This document shows, piece after piece, positions 17,104 through 25,557 of a DNA stretch of 64,000 nucleotides; position 1 is the first letter of the stretch, and every line of letters starts with the position of its first letter. The stretch is from positions 186,001 to 250,000 of the forward strand of contig NZ_JAENHP010000009.1 of NCBI RefSeq assembly GCF_016834655.1, read 5' to 3'. The translations under genes and the position numbers were made by a program. A model generated the notes under the pieces. It was not told the origin of the DNA, ran no database searches, and worked only from the letters and a program-made list of their open reading frames with translations. The stretch comes from Paractinoplanes ovalisporus (GTDB taxonomy: Bacteria > Actinomycetota > Actinomycetes > Mycobacteriales > Micromonosporaceae).

Positions 17104-18126
17104 GTGCTCATCAGCCAGCGGCCGACCCTCTCCGAGGAGTCGATCAGCGAGACCCGCTCCCGGTTCACCATCGAGCCTTTGGAGCCGGGTTTCGGGTACA
17201 CCCTCGGCAACTCGCTGCGGCGTACCCTGCTGTCGTCCATCCCCGGCGCGGCGGTCACCAGCATCAAGATCGACGGCGTCCTGCACGAGTTCACCACGAT
17301 CCCCGGTGTCAAGGAGGACGTGGTCGAGCTGGTCATGAACGTCAAGGAGCTCACCGTCAGCTCCGAGCACGACGAGCCGGTCAGCATGTACCTGCGCAAG
17401 CAGGGCCCGGGCGACGTCACCGCCGGTGACATCCAGCCCCCGGCCGGCGTGTCCGTGCACAACCCCGACCTCAAGCTGGCCACGCTCAACAGCAAGGGCC
17501 GGCTCGACATGGAGCTCACCGTCGAGCGGGGCCGTGGCTACGTCACGGCGGCGCAGAACAAGAGCGCCGGCGCCGAGATCGGCCGCATCCCGGTCGACTC
17601 GATCTACTCGCCGGTCATGAAGGTGACCTACCGCGTCGAGGCGACCCGTGTCGAGCAGCGCACCGACTTCGACCGTCTGATCATCGACGTCGAGTCCAAG
17701 GCTTCCATCTCGCCCCGCACCGCGCTGGCCTCGGCCGGTTCGACCCTGGTCGAGCTGTTCGGCCTGTGCCGTGAGCTGGACGAGACCGCCGAGGGCATCG
17801 ACATCGGCCCGTCGCCGCAGGACGCGCAGCTCGCGGCCGATCTGGCGCTGCCGATCGAGGAGCTGGACCTGACCGTCCGGTCGTACAACTGTCTCAAGCG
17901 TGAGGGCATCAACAGCGTTGGTGAACTCATCGGGCGGACGGAGGCCGACCTTCTGGATATAAGGAATTTCGGTCAGAAGAGCATCGACGAGGTCAAGATG
18001 AAGCTCGCCGGAATGGGGCTGGGCCTCAAGGACAGCGCGCCGTCCTTCGACCCCGCGCACGTCGTGGACTCGTTCGGCGACGTGGACTACGACACCGACG
18101 ATTACCGCGAGACCGAGCAGCTCTAA
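17104..18126 (+). CDS. rpoA: RNA polymerase alpha subunit
   Basis: Alpha (340 aa) dimerises to scaffold RNA polymerase. The N-terminal domain (LEPGFGYTLGNSLRRTLLSS at residues ~21-40) and the C-terminal DNA- and activator-binding domain (RSYNCLKREGINSVGELIGR near 260-280) are both complete. The start is GTG 17104. It is translated together with rplQ, 36 bp downstream. Confidence 0.98.
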   Translation: MLISQRPTLSEESISETRSRFTIEPLEPGFGYTLGNSLRRTLLSSIPGAAVTSIKIDGVLHEFTTIPGVKEDVVELVMNVKELTVSSEHDEPVSMYLRKQGPGDVTAGDIQPPAGVSVHNPDLKLATLNSKGRLDMELTVERGRGYVTAAQNKSAGAEIGRIPVDSIYSPVMKVTYRVEATRVEQRTDFDRLIIDVESKASISPRTALASAGSTLVELFGLCRELDETAEGIDIGPSPQDAQLAADLALPIEELDLTVRSYNCLKREGINSVGELIGRTEADLLDIRNFGQKSIDEVKMKLAGMGLGLKDSAPSFDPAHVVDSFGDVDYDTDDYRETEQL

Positions 18127-18162
18127 AGAGCCCCCGGCCGCCTTTTACAAGGAGCATTCGCA

Positions 18163-18729
18163 ATGCCCACGCCCACCAAGGGAGCCCGCCTCGGCGGCAG
18201 CCCGGCGCACGAGAAGCTCATCCTGGCCAACCTGGCCACCGAGCTTTTCCGGCACGGGAAGATCAAGACCACTGAGGCCAAGGCCCGCCGGCTGCGCCCC
18301 CTGGCTGAGCAGCTCGTCACCAAGGCCAAGCGCGGCGACCTGCACTCGCGTCGCCGGGTGCTGGCCACGGTGAAGGACAAGGACGTCGTGTACGCCCTGT
18401 TCGAGCAGATCGCTCCGCGTTACGGCAACCGGCCGGGTGGCTACACCCGGATCACCAAGACCGGCCCGCGCAAGGGTGACGCCGCTCCCATGGCCGTCAT
18501 CGAGCTGGTCGAGGAGCTGCAGGTCGCGGCGACCACCGCCCCGGCCAAGAAGGCGGCCCGCAAGGCCGCCGCGCAGCAGGACAAGGTCGAGGCTCTGGCC
18601 CGCGAGGACGAGGCTCCGGCCGCGACCGCCGACCAGGACGCCGAGCCGCCGGTGAACGCCTCCGGTGACAAGGGTGCCGAGGGTCCCGGCGACAAGGCCG
18701 AGGGCGAAGACACCGACACCAAGGCCTGA
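18163..18729 (+). CDS. rplQ: 50S ribosomal protein L17
   Basis: L17 starts MPTPTKGARLGGSPAHEKLI and has the core to about residue 120. The total of 188 aa includes a ~65-residue Ala, Lys and acidic C-terminal tail, a known actinobacterial type of extension. An AAGGA ribosome-binding site precedes it. It is the last gene of the alpha operon, as the terminator just after it shows. Confidence 0.97.
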   Translation: MPTPTKGARLGGSPAHEKLILANLATELFRHGKIKTTEAKARRLRPLAEQLVTKAKRGDLHSRRRVLATVKDKDVVYALFEQIAPRYGNRPGGYTRITKTGPRKGDAAPMAVIELVEELQVAATTAPAKKAARKAAAQQDKVEALAREDEAPAATADQDAEPPVNASGDKGAEGPGDKAEGEDTDTKA

Positions 18730-18749
18730 GTTCTCAGGTTGTCAGAAGG

Positions 18750-18787
18750 CCCGGCACCCCGTACGGGGGTGCCGGGTTCTTTCTTTG
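18750..18787 (+). terminator. Intrinsic terminator after rplQ
   Basis: CCCGGCACCCC and GGGGTGCCGGG form a perfect 11-bp stem, followed by the T-rich TTCTTTCTTTG. It closes the alpha operon. truA starts 20 bp later, so truA needs a separate promoter or leak-through. Confidence 0.9.
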
Positions 18788-18806
18788 TCATGGGGAGAGC
18801 TGCGCG

Positions 18807-19622
18807 ATGACGGAAACCGTCCGGTTGAGACTCGACGTGTCGTACGACGGCGCCGATTTCTCCGGGTGGGCCGCCCAGCCGGGGCGCCGCACGGTGGCGG
18901 GCGTGCTGGTGGAGGCGCTCGGGCGACTCGTGGGCGTGGACACCCCGCTGGGCCTCACGGTCGCCGGGCGTACGGACGCGGGGGTGCACGCCTCGGGCCA
19001 GGTCTGCCACATCGACCTGCCGACCGGCGTCTACGGGGAGCTCGAATCGTCGCTGATGCGGAGGCTGGCCGCGCTGATGCCGCCCGACGCCCGGGTCAAG
19101 GCGGTCACCCCGGTGCCGCCGACGTTCGACGCGCGGTTCTCGGCCACGTTCCGCCGCTACGAATACCGGGTCGCCGACACCGGGTGGGGCCCGGAACCGC
19201 TGCGGCGCCACGACACGATCGGCTGGGTGCGGCCGCTCGACCTCGACCGGCTCAACGTGGCCGCGGGCGGGCTGACCGGCGAGCACGACTACGCGGCCTA
19301 CTGCAAGCGCAAGGAGCACGCGACCACGATCCGGGCGATCACGCGGTTCGACTGGCGGCGCGACCCGGACGGCGTGGTCGTGGCCACGGTGCAGGCCGAC
19401 GCGTTCTGCCAGTCGATGGTGCGCAGCCTGGTCGGGGCGCTGCTGGTCGTGGGGGACGGGCGGCGTGACCCGGGCTGGCCGTCGACGCTGCTCACCCGTA
19501 CGGAACGCTCGAGCGAGGTCACGGTGGCGCCGGCCCACGGGCTCACGCTGATCGAGGTCGGCTATCCCGGCGAGGACGACTATGCCGCCCGGGCCGAGGC
19601 CACGAGAAGGATGCGCTCTTAG
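18807..19622 (+). CDS. truA: tRNA pseudouridine(38-40) synthase TruA
   Basis: Makes pseudouridine at positions 38-40 of the tRNA anticodon arm. It is 271 aa. The catalytic Asp57 lies in GRTDAGVHA, with RRYEYRVAD and FCQSMVRSLVGALLVVG further on. A GGGGAG ribosome-binding site precedes the ATG. Its 3' end overlaps the convergent minus-strand gene by 4 bp. Confidence 0.96.
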   Translation: MTETVRLRLDVSYDGADFSGWAAQPGRRTVAGVLVEALGRLVGVDTPLGLTVAGRTDAGVHASGQVCHIDLPTGVYGELESSLMRRLAALMPPDARVKAVTPVPPTFDARFSATFRRYEYRVADTGWGPEPLRRHDTIGWVRPLDLDRLNVAAGGLTGEHDYAAYCKRKEHATTIRAITRFDWRRDPDGVVVATVQADAFCQSMVRSLVGALLVVGDGRRDPGWPSTLLTRTERSSEVTVAPAHGLTLIEVGYPGEDDYAARAEATRRMRS

Positions 19623-20467
19623 AGGAGCGAACCGGGCGGCTGTGGGGGAGCCGCCCGGCCGCTCAGGACCCCGCCGAGGTGGTTGTCCACGATCTCGGCG
19701 GTGATCCTCTTCGCGTACGGGTCGTCGTCGTGCACCAACGTCCCGTCGGGCCGGGTGATCACGCAGTAGAGCAGGAAGTTCTCCCGTACGTGCCAGCCGA
19801 TCGAGGCCGTCGCCGGGTCACCGCCGGCGCCGGCCGGGATCGTCGTGAACCCGCCGGCCCCGCTGACCACCTGTTCGCGCACCAGGTCGTTCACCGTGGC
19901 GGCGCTCTGGGCGTCGGCCAGCGTGAACACCCCGGCGGTGACCCGGTAACCCCCGTACGGCGAGGTCAGCCCGGCTCGCGCCACCTCGCTGCACCCGTTG
20001 CGGGCCAGCAGCGCGCCCAGCTCCCCGGTGGTGGCCTCGCGGCAGTCCGTGTCGAAGTGCCGCATCTCGATCCGGTAGGCCCCCGTGGCGCCCGCCGGTC
20101 GCAGATCGTCCTGATCCGGAAAGATCTCGCCGAGGGTCAATGAGTCGAGCGCCGGCGCGGCCGCGGCGCCGGAGGTTTGTTGACGCCGATCGGGTCCCGT
20201 CACCAGGAAGCCGATCATCAGGGCCAGGCCGAGGATGATCACCCCGGCCAGGCCTCGGGTGAGCCACTGCGCGGCCCGCTGCGGCTCGACGATCAACGCC
20301 GGAGCCACCGCCGCCCGGCGCCGGCCCGGAGGTTTGCGGGGGCGCGGGAGGGGTGGCGCCGGCGACGGCCGATGCTGTCCGCCCGATCCGATGCCGCGGA
20401 CCAGGAGCACCAGGCCGCCGTCGGCGGTCGCGCGGTGGGCTGCTCGAGAAGGGGTGCCGTACCGCAT
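19619..20467 (-). CDS. Single-pass membrane protein of unknown function
   Basis: About 282 aa. A Pro/Arg-rich cytoplasmic N terminus (~70 residues) precedes one hydrophobic segment (LAGVIILGLALMIGFLV) and an extracellular domain of about 185 residues with a few Cys. I do not recognise the domain. ATG 20467 is preferred over GTG 20476 because a TAGCGT -10-like box lies exactly 7 nt upstream of it, the spacing of a leaderless actinobacterial mRNA. Convergent with truA and divergent from the methyltransferase. Confidence 0.8.
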   Translation of the reverse strand: MRYGTPSRAAHRATADGGLVLLVRGIGSGGQHRPSPAPPLPRPRKPPGRRRAAVAPALIVEPQRAAQWLTRGLAGVIILGLALMIGFLVTGPDRRQQTSGAAAAPALDSLTLGEIFPDQDDLRPAGATGAYRIEMRHFDTDCREATTGELGALLARNGCSEVARAGLTSPYGGYRVTAGVFTLADAQSAATVNDLVREQVVSGAGGFTTIPAGAGGDPATASIGWHVRENFLLYCVITRPDGTLVHDDDPYAKRITAEIVDNHLGGVLSGRAAPPQPPGSLL

Positions 20468-20474
20468 GGCGACC

Positions 20475-20480
20475 ACGCTA
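20475..20480 (-). promoter_or_regulatory. -10 box for a leaderless membrane-protein mRNA
   Basis: On the minus strand TAGCGT is followed by seven bases and the ATG at 20467. This TANNNT-N7-start pattern is typical of leaderless actinobacterial transcripts. The -35 region is weak. Confidence 0.4.
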
Positions 20481-20563
20481 GGAGCGCATGGTGATCAATG
20501 AACGCACAGATTGTGCGGCACCCCCGTGCGCGCTCGCGCGTTGACCGGCGGCAGACTGGTCCG

Positions 20564-21178
20564 GTGAGCGCCGATCATTACTTCAGCGCCGAGCCGACCA
20601 CGCCCGACCGTCGCGGCGAGATCGAGTTCAGCGTCGCCGGCCGTGACTACCGGCTGGCCGTCGCCGCCGGCGTGTTCAGCGCGGGCCGGCTCGACCCGGG
20701 CACGGCCGTGCTGCTTCGCAAGGGCGACCTGCCGTCGGCCGGGGTCACGGGCACGTTCCTCGACCTCGGGTGCGGCTACGGGCCGATCACCTGCGTGCTC
20801 GCGAGCGAATCTCCCGGGGCGACGGTCTATGCGGTCGACGTGAACTCGCGCGCCCGCGAGCTGACCGCGGTCAACGCCGGGACGCTCGGGCTGGCGGCCC
20901 GCGTCCACGTCGTCGAGCCCGGCCAGGTGCCCGACGGGGTGAGCTTCGACCAGATCTGGAGCAACCCGCCCACCCACGTCGGCAAGGCCGAGCTGCGGGC
21001 GCTGATGGAGCGCTGGCTGCCCCGGCTCGCACCCGGCGGCGTGGCCTGGCTGGTGATCAACCGGCATCTCGGTGGTGACTCGCTGCACACCTGGCTCGTC
21101 GAGGGCGGCTGGGATGTGGAGCGTGTGGCCAGCCAGAAGGGCTTCCGCGTGCTGAGGGTGGCCCGGAAAACCGACTGA
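20564..21178 (+). CDS. Class I methyltransferase, RsmC-like small domain
   Basis: 204 aa, beginning at GTG (VSADHYFSAEPTTPDRRGEI). The SAM-binding motif FLDLGCGYGPITCVLA lies near residue 65 and the catalytic-type NPP of N-methyltransferases occurs in IWSNPPTHVGK near residue 130. This matches the C-terminal half of RsmC (16S rRNA m2G1207), as in short actinobacterial homologues; the exact substrate is inferred. An upstream ATG in frame (20498) would add 22 basic residues not expected in the family. Confidence 0.87.
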   Translation: MSADHYFSAEPTTPDRRGEIEFSVAGRDYRLAVAAGVFSAGRLDPGTAVLLRKGDLPSAGVTGTFLDLGCGYGPITCVLASESPGATVYAVDVNSRARELTAVNAGTLGLAARVHVVEPGQVPDGVSFDQIWSNPPTHVGKAELRALMERWLPRLAPGGVAWLVINRHLGGDSLHTWLVEGGWDVERVASQKGFRVLRVARKTD

Positions 21179-21211
21179 CGACAACGGCCCCGGCCGGGGA
21201 AGATGTCGGCC

Positions 21212-22858
21212 ATGGGTTACGTGGATGTCGCCGGAGCCGGTTTTGTGCTGCCCGACGGGCGCCGGCTCTTCGCCGACGTCGCGTTCCGGGTCGGTGAGGG
21301 GGCCAAGGTCGCGCTGGTCGGGCCGAACGGAGCGGGCAAGACCACGCTGCTCCGCATGGTCGCCGGCGACCTCGCGCTGCCCGAGGGCACGATCGCGCGC
21401 TCCGGCGGCCTCGGCGTGATGCGCCAGTTCATCGGCATGATCGGCGACGACCGTACGCTGGAGGATCTGGCTCTCTCGCTCGTGCGCCCCGACCTGCGGG
21501 CGGCCGGGGAACGACTGGCGGCCGCGTCCGCCGCGCTCGACGAGACCGAGCGCAGCCAGATCGCGTACGCGAACGCTCTGGCTCATTGGGGTGAGACCGG
21601 GGGATACGACACCGAGGTGCTCTTCGACACCGTCGCCGTGGCGATCCTCGGCAAGACCTGGGACGAGGTGCGTCACCGTCCGGTCCGGACATTGTCGGGT
21701 GGTCAGCAGAAGCGGTTCGCGCTCGACCTGCTGCTGCGCGGCGACGACGAGGTGCTGCTGCTCGACGAGCCGGACAACTTCCTCGACGTGCCCGGCAAGC
21801 GCTGGCTCGAGACGCGGCTGCGCGAGTCGCCGAAGTCCGTGCTCTACGTCTCGCACGACCGCGAGCTGCTGGCCCAGACCGCCGATCGGGTGGTGGCGGT
21901 CGAGGGCGGCACAGCCTGGACGCATCCGGGCGGGTTCGCGTCGTGGCACGAGGCCCGGGTGCACCGCCACGACCGCATGGAGGAGAACCACCGGCGCTGG
22001 GAGGAGGAGCACCAGAAACTCAAGGATCTGGTGCTGTCGCTCAAGCAGAAGGCGACCTTCAACGACGGCATGGCCTCGCGCTACCAGGCCGCACAGACCC
22101 GGCTGCGCAAGTTCGAAGAGGCCGGTCCGCCGCCGCTGCCGCCCAAGGAGCAGTCGCTGCGGATGAACCTGCGGGGCGGGCGCACGGCCAAGCGCGCGGT
22201 GATCTGCGAACAGCTGGAGATGGAGGATCTGACCTTCCCGTTCGACCTGGAGATCTGGTATGGCGACCGGGTCGCGGTGCTGGGCGCCAACGGCACCGGC
22301 AAGTCGCACTTCCTGCGGCTGCTGGCGGCCGGCGGGTCCGATCCCGAGGCCGAGAACAAACCGGTCGACGGCGCTCCGCTGGCCCACGTGGCCCACAACG
22401 GGGTGGCCCGGCTCGGCGCGCGGGTGCGGCCCGGCCACTTCTCGCAGACGCACGACCGGCCCGAGCTGCTCGAACGCACCCTGGTCGAGATCCTGTGGCG
22501 GGGCGACGACCACCGGTCCGGAATGGACCGGGCGGGCGCGATGAAGGCGCTCAACCGCTACGAGCTGGCGGCCCAGGGCGACCAGCGGTTCGGCACCCTC
22601 TCGGGTGGTCAGCAGGCGCGTTTCCTGGTGCTGCTCCTGGAACTTTCCGGGGCGACGGTGCTGCTGCTCGACGAGCCGACCGACAACCTCGACCTGGCCT
22701 CGGCCGAGGCGCTGGAGGAGGGGCTGAACAAGTTCGAGGGCACGGTGATCGCGGTCACCCACGACCGCTGGTTCACCCGCTCCTTCGACCGCTTCGTGCT
22801 GTTCCAGGGTGACGGCGAGGTCGTGGAGACTCCGGCGCCGGTTTGGGACGTGCGCTAG
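21212..22858 (+). CDS. ABC-F family ATPase
   Basis: 548 aa with two ATPase domains and no membrane segments, the ABC-F layout of ribosome-acting proteins. Domain 1: GPNGAGKTTLLR, LSGGQQKRFALD, LLLDEPDNFLD. The charged inter-domain linker lies near residues 240-320. Domain 2: GANGTGKSHFLR, LSGGQQARFLV, LLLDEPTDNLD. ATG 21212 is preferred to ATG 21203 because GGGGAAG is correctly spaced from it. Whether it acts in translation quality control or antibiotic protection cannot be told from sequence. Confidence 0.9.
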   Translation: MGYVDVAGAGFVLPDGRRLFADVAFRVGEGAKVALVGPNGAGKTTLLRMVAGDLALPEGTIARSGGLGVMRQFIGMIGDDRTLEDLALSLVRPDLRAAGERLAAASAALDETERSQIAYANALAHWGETGGYDTEVLFDTVAVAILGKTWDEVRHRPVRTLSGGQQKRFALDLLLRGDDEVLLLDEPDNFLDVPGKRWLETRLRESPKSVLYVSHDRELLAQTADRVVAVEGGTAWTHPGGFASWHEARVHRHDRMEENHRRWEEEHQKLKDLVLSLKQKATFNDGMASRYQAAQTRLRKFEEAGPPPLPPKEQSLRMNLRGGRTAKRAVICEQLEMEDLTFPFDLEIWYGDRVAVLGANGTGKSHFLRLLAAGGSDPEAENKPVDGAPLAHVAHNGVARLGARVRPGHFSQTHDRPELLERTLVEILWRGDDHRSGMDRAGAMKALNRYELAAQGDQRFGTLSGGQQARFLVLLLELSGATVLLLDEPTDNLDLASAEALEEGLNKFEGTVIAVTHDRWFTRSFDRFVLFQGDGEVVETPAPVWDVR

Positions 22859-22896
22859 TTTTCCTCGGCGGACCGGGTTATGGTCCGAAGCAACAA

Positions 22897-22989
22897 CCCC
22901 ACGGGAGTCCGGTGCACCGGGCTGAGAGGGGGGCTGACGCGGCCCCCGACCGTCGAACCTGATCCGGATCATGCCGGCGCAGGGAGGAG
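22897..22989 (+). promoter_or_regulatory. TPP riboswitch (thi box)
   Basis: The leader contains the conserved TPP aptamer pieces GGGCTGAGAGG (22919-22929) and ACCTGATCCGGATCATGCCG (22957-22976), in correct order and spacing. The 3' end of the aptamer runs into GGGAGGA (22982-22988), the ribosome-binding site of thiE, while CCCC at 22897-22900 could pair with it. This suggests translational control by thiamine pyrophosphate. A TATGGT -10-like box lies at 22879-22884. Confidence 0.93.
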
Positions 22990-22995
22990 CTTCCG

Positions 22996-23619
22996 TTGTT
23001 GTTGCCGCGTTTGCACATCGTCACCGATTCGCTCGACGTCGTGCGGGGCGTTCTCGGGCACGGCCCGGTCGCCGTCCAGGTGCGGGTCAAGACCAGCGAC
23101 CGCGACGCGTACGCCCTGACCACCGCGGCGCTCGAGCTGTGCCGGGCCGCGGGGGCCGTCTGCCTGGTCGACGACCGGGTCGGGGTGGCGCTCGCGGCCG
23201 GGGCCGACGGCGTGCACGTGGGCGCCGAAGACCTGCCGGTCGCGGCCGCCCGCCGGGTGCTCGGGCCGGCCGCCGTGCTCGGCGCCACCTGCCGCAACCC
23301 CGAGGCTGCGCGGGCCGCGGTGGCCGCCGGCGCGACCTATCTCGGCGTGGGTCCGGCGTTCGCCACCCGCACCAAGACCGGGCTGCCGGAACCGATCGGG
23401 CCACCGGGCGTCGCCGCGGTGACGCGGGCCGTGCCGGGCACTCCCGTGATCGCGATCGCCGGCATCACCCCCGACCGGGTCGCCGAGCTGGAGTGTTACG
23501 GCGTGGCCGCGATCTCGGCGGTCGCGGCCGACCCCAGCGGCGCGACGGCGGACTTCCTGCGGGCGCTCGCGTCCCGCTCGGACCGGGTCGGGACCGCGGC
23601 ACCGGGAGGCCGGGCATGA
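22996..23619 (+). CDS. thiE: Thiamine-phosphate synthase
   Basis: Joins HMP-pyrophosphate and thiazole phosphate to thiamine phosphate. 207 aa. Family motifs are present: VQVRVKT near the N terminus, LVDDRVGVALAAGADGVHVG (Mg/diphosphate site), ATCRN and YLGVGPAFATRTKTG. The start is TTG 22996, 7 nt after GGGAGGA; no ATG or GTG fits. First gene of the thi operon, overlapping thiO by ATGA. Confidence 0.93.
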   Translation: MLLPRLHIVTDSLDVVRGVLGHGPVAVQVRVKTSDRDAYALTTAALELCRAAGAVCLVDDRVGVALAAGADGVHVGAEDLPVAAARRVLGPAAVLGATCRNPEAARAAVAAGATYLGVGPAFATRTKTGLPEPIGPPGVAAVTRAVPGTPVIAIAGITPDRVAELECYGVAAISAVAADPSGATADFLRALASRSDRVGTAAPGGRA

Positions 23620-24611
23620 GCGACATCACCGTTGTCGGCGGCGGGATCATCGGGCTCTCGATCGCCTGGCGGCTCGTGGCCCGCGGCGCCGACGTGACCG
23701 TGCTCGACGGCGGGGACGAGGGCGCCTGGCATGTGGCGGCCGGGATGCTCGCGCCCGGTGGCGAGTCCGAGCACGAGGACCCGGCGCTGATCCGGCTGCT
23801 CGACCGGTCGGCCGACCTATGGCCCGCCTTCGCCGAGGAGCTGGGCGTCGACGTCGGCTACGACAAGACGGGCACGCTGAGCCTGGCGTTGACGGCGGAC
23901 GACCTGGCCGGGCGGGCTCGACTGTGGACACGGCAGCAGCTGCCGCTGTTGCGGCCCTCCGAGTTGCGGTCGCTGGAACCGGCGCTGTCTGTTCGCGTAC
24001 GGGCCGGGGTCCTGGCTTCCCGGGAGCGTCAGGTGGACCCGCGCCGGGTGGTGAACGCGCTGCGGGAGCGGCTGAGCGATCGGATCGTGCCTAAGCGGAT
24101 CGAGTCGCTCTCCGACGTGGATGCGAGAGTGGTCGTGGTGGCGGCCGGTTGTGGCACGGCGGCCCTCACCGGCCTGCCCGTGCGGCCGGTCAAGGGGCAG
24201 GTGCTGCGGCTGCGCGGCGAACCGGGGCTGCTGCGGCACGTGCTCGACGCGGCGGTCGACGGCAACGAGGTCTACATCGTGCCCCGCGCCGACGGCGAGG
24301 TGGTGGTGGGCGCGACGCAGGAGGAGCGCACCGACCGGCTGGTGACCGCGGGTGGCGTCCACGACCTGCTGCGGGCGGCCCTCGAGATCGTGCCCGGGCT
24401 GGCCGAGTTCGAGCTCACCGAGACCACGGTCGGGCATCGGCCGGGAACGCCGGACAACGCACCGATGCTGGGCCGGCTCGACGACCGGGTGGTGGTGGCG
24501 GCCGGGCACTTCCGCAACGGCATCCTGCTCGCCCCGGTCACCGCCGACCTGATCGCCGGGGTCGTCCTCGACGGCCAGGATGTCGCCGACTTCTCGCCCC
24601 GGAGGTTCTGA
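23616..24611 (+). CDS. thiO: Glycine oxidase ThiO
   Basis: FAD enzyme that oxidises glycine to dehydroglycine (iminoglycine) for thiazole formation. 331 aa. The N-terminal FAD motif VVGGGIIGLSIAWRL and C-terminal GHRPGTPDNAPMLG plus GHFRNGILLAP are typical of the D-amino-acid/glycine oxidase family. The open frame extends far upstream but the ATGA overlap with thiE fixes the start. An oxygen-dependent route (ThiO instead of ThiH) fits an aerobe. Confidence 0.93.
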   Translation: MSDITVVGGGIIGLSIAWRLVARGADVTVLDGGDEGAWHVAAGMLAPGGESEHEDPALIRLLDRSADLWPAFAEELGVDVGYDKTGTLSLALTADDLAGRARLWTRQQLPLLRPSELRSLEPALSVRVRAGVLASRERQVDPRRVVNALRERLSDRIVPKRIESLSDVDARVVVVAAGCGTAALTGLPVRPVKGQVLRLRGEPGLLRHVLDAAVDGNEVYIVPRADGEVVVGATQEERTDRLVTAGGVHDLLRAALEIVPGLAEFELTETTVGHRPGTPDNAPMLGRLDDRVVVAAGHFRNGILLAPVTADLIAGVVLDGQDVADFSPRRF

Positions 24612-24808
24612 TGCGGCTGACGGTGAACGGGAAACCGTTCGAAGGGGACACCCCGTCGGTGCTGGCGCTGGTCGAGTCGATCACCGAGGCCCGGCGCGGG
24701 GTCGCGGTCGCGGTGAACGGCGAGGTGGTGCCGCGCTCGACCTGGAACGTCACGAAGCTCGGCGACGGCGATTCGGTCGAGGTGCTGACCGCGGCGCAGG
24801 GAGGCTGA
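24611..24808 (+). CDS. thiS: Sulfur carrier protein ThiS
   Basis: 65-aa ubiquitin-like protein that carries sulfur as a C-terminal thiocarboxylate. It ends in the required Gly-Gly (TAAQGG) and begins MRLTVNGKPFEG. It overlaps thiO by one base and lies 2 bp from thiG, its reaction partner. No thiF adenylyltransferase is seen in the window, so activation must be by a protein encoded elsewhere. Confidence 0.94.
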   Translation: MRLTVNGKPFEGDTPSVLALVESITEARRGVAVAVNGEVVPRSTWNVTKLGDGDSVEVLTAAQGG

Positions 24809-24810
24809 CC

Positions 24811-25557
24811 ATGGACCTCTTCGAGAATTCGCGGCTCATCCTCGGCACCGGCGGCGCCAACAGCCTGGCCGCGCTGGAGGAGGCGATCGTCGCGTCCGGC
24901 ACCGACCTGGTCACCGTGGCGCTGCGCCGGGTCGACGCGGCCGGGCCCGGGCTGCTGCCGATGCTCGACCGGCTCGGCGTGCGGGTGCTGCCGAACACGG
25001 CCGGCTGCTACACGGCCGGAGACGCGGTGAAGACGGCCCGCCTGGCCCGCGACGCCTTCGAGACCGACCTGATCAAGCTCGAGGTGATCGGGGACGAACG
25101 CACCCTGCTGCCGGACGGGGTCGAGCTGCTGCGGGCGGCCGAGGAACTGGCCGCCGACGGGTTCACCGTGCTGCCGTACACCAGCGACGACCCGATCCTG
25201 GCCCGCCGCCTGGCCGACGTGGGCTGCGCCGCGGTGATGCCGGCCGGGTCGCCGATCGGGTCGGGGCTGGGCATCTCGAACCCGCACCACATCCGGCTGA
25301 TCCGGCAGAGCGTGGACGTGCCGGTGGTGCTCGACGCCGGCATCGGGACGGCGTCGGACGCGGCCCTGGCCATGGAACTCGGCTGCGACGCGGTGCTGAT
25401 CGCCAGCGCGGTCACCCGGGCCGACGAGCCCGCGGCGATGGCGGCCGCGATGAGACACGCGGTGCTGGCCGGGCGGCTTGCCTTCGAGGCCGGGCGGATC
25501 CCGAAACGGTTCCACGCGCTGGCCTCCACATCGGACGAGGGGCGGGCCCGGTGGTGA
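24811..25557 (+). CDS. thiG: Thiazole synthase ThiG
   Basis: Condenses deoxyxylulose 5-phosphate, iminoglycine and ThiS thiocarboxylate to the thiazole phosphate carboxylate. 248 aa TIM barrel. Lys89 in LIKLEVIGDE is the expected Schiff-base lysine; GSPIGSGLGI and VLDAGIGTASDAALAMELG are phosphate-binding segments. It overlaps the next gene by 7 bp. Confidence 0.95.
   Translation: MDLFENSRLILGTGGANSLAALEEAIVASGTDLVTVALRRVDAAGPGLLPMLDRLGVRVLPNTAGCYTAGDAVKTARLARDAFETDLIKLEVIGDERTLLPDGVELLRAAEELAADGFTVLPYTSDDPILARRLADVGCAAVMPAGSPIGSGLGISNPHHIRLIRQSVDVPVVLDAGIGTASDAALAMELGCDAVLIASAVTRADEPAAMAAAMRHAVLAGRLAFEAGRIPKRFHALASTSDEGRARW

Noticed and set aside
20495..22972. 825-codon minus-strand frame
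   Set aside because: Antisense to the methyltransferase and ABC-F genes, which have clear family motifs.
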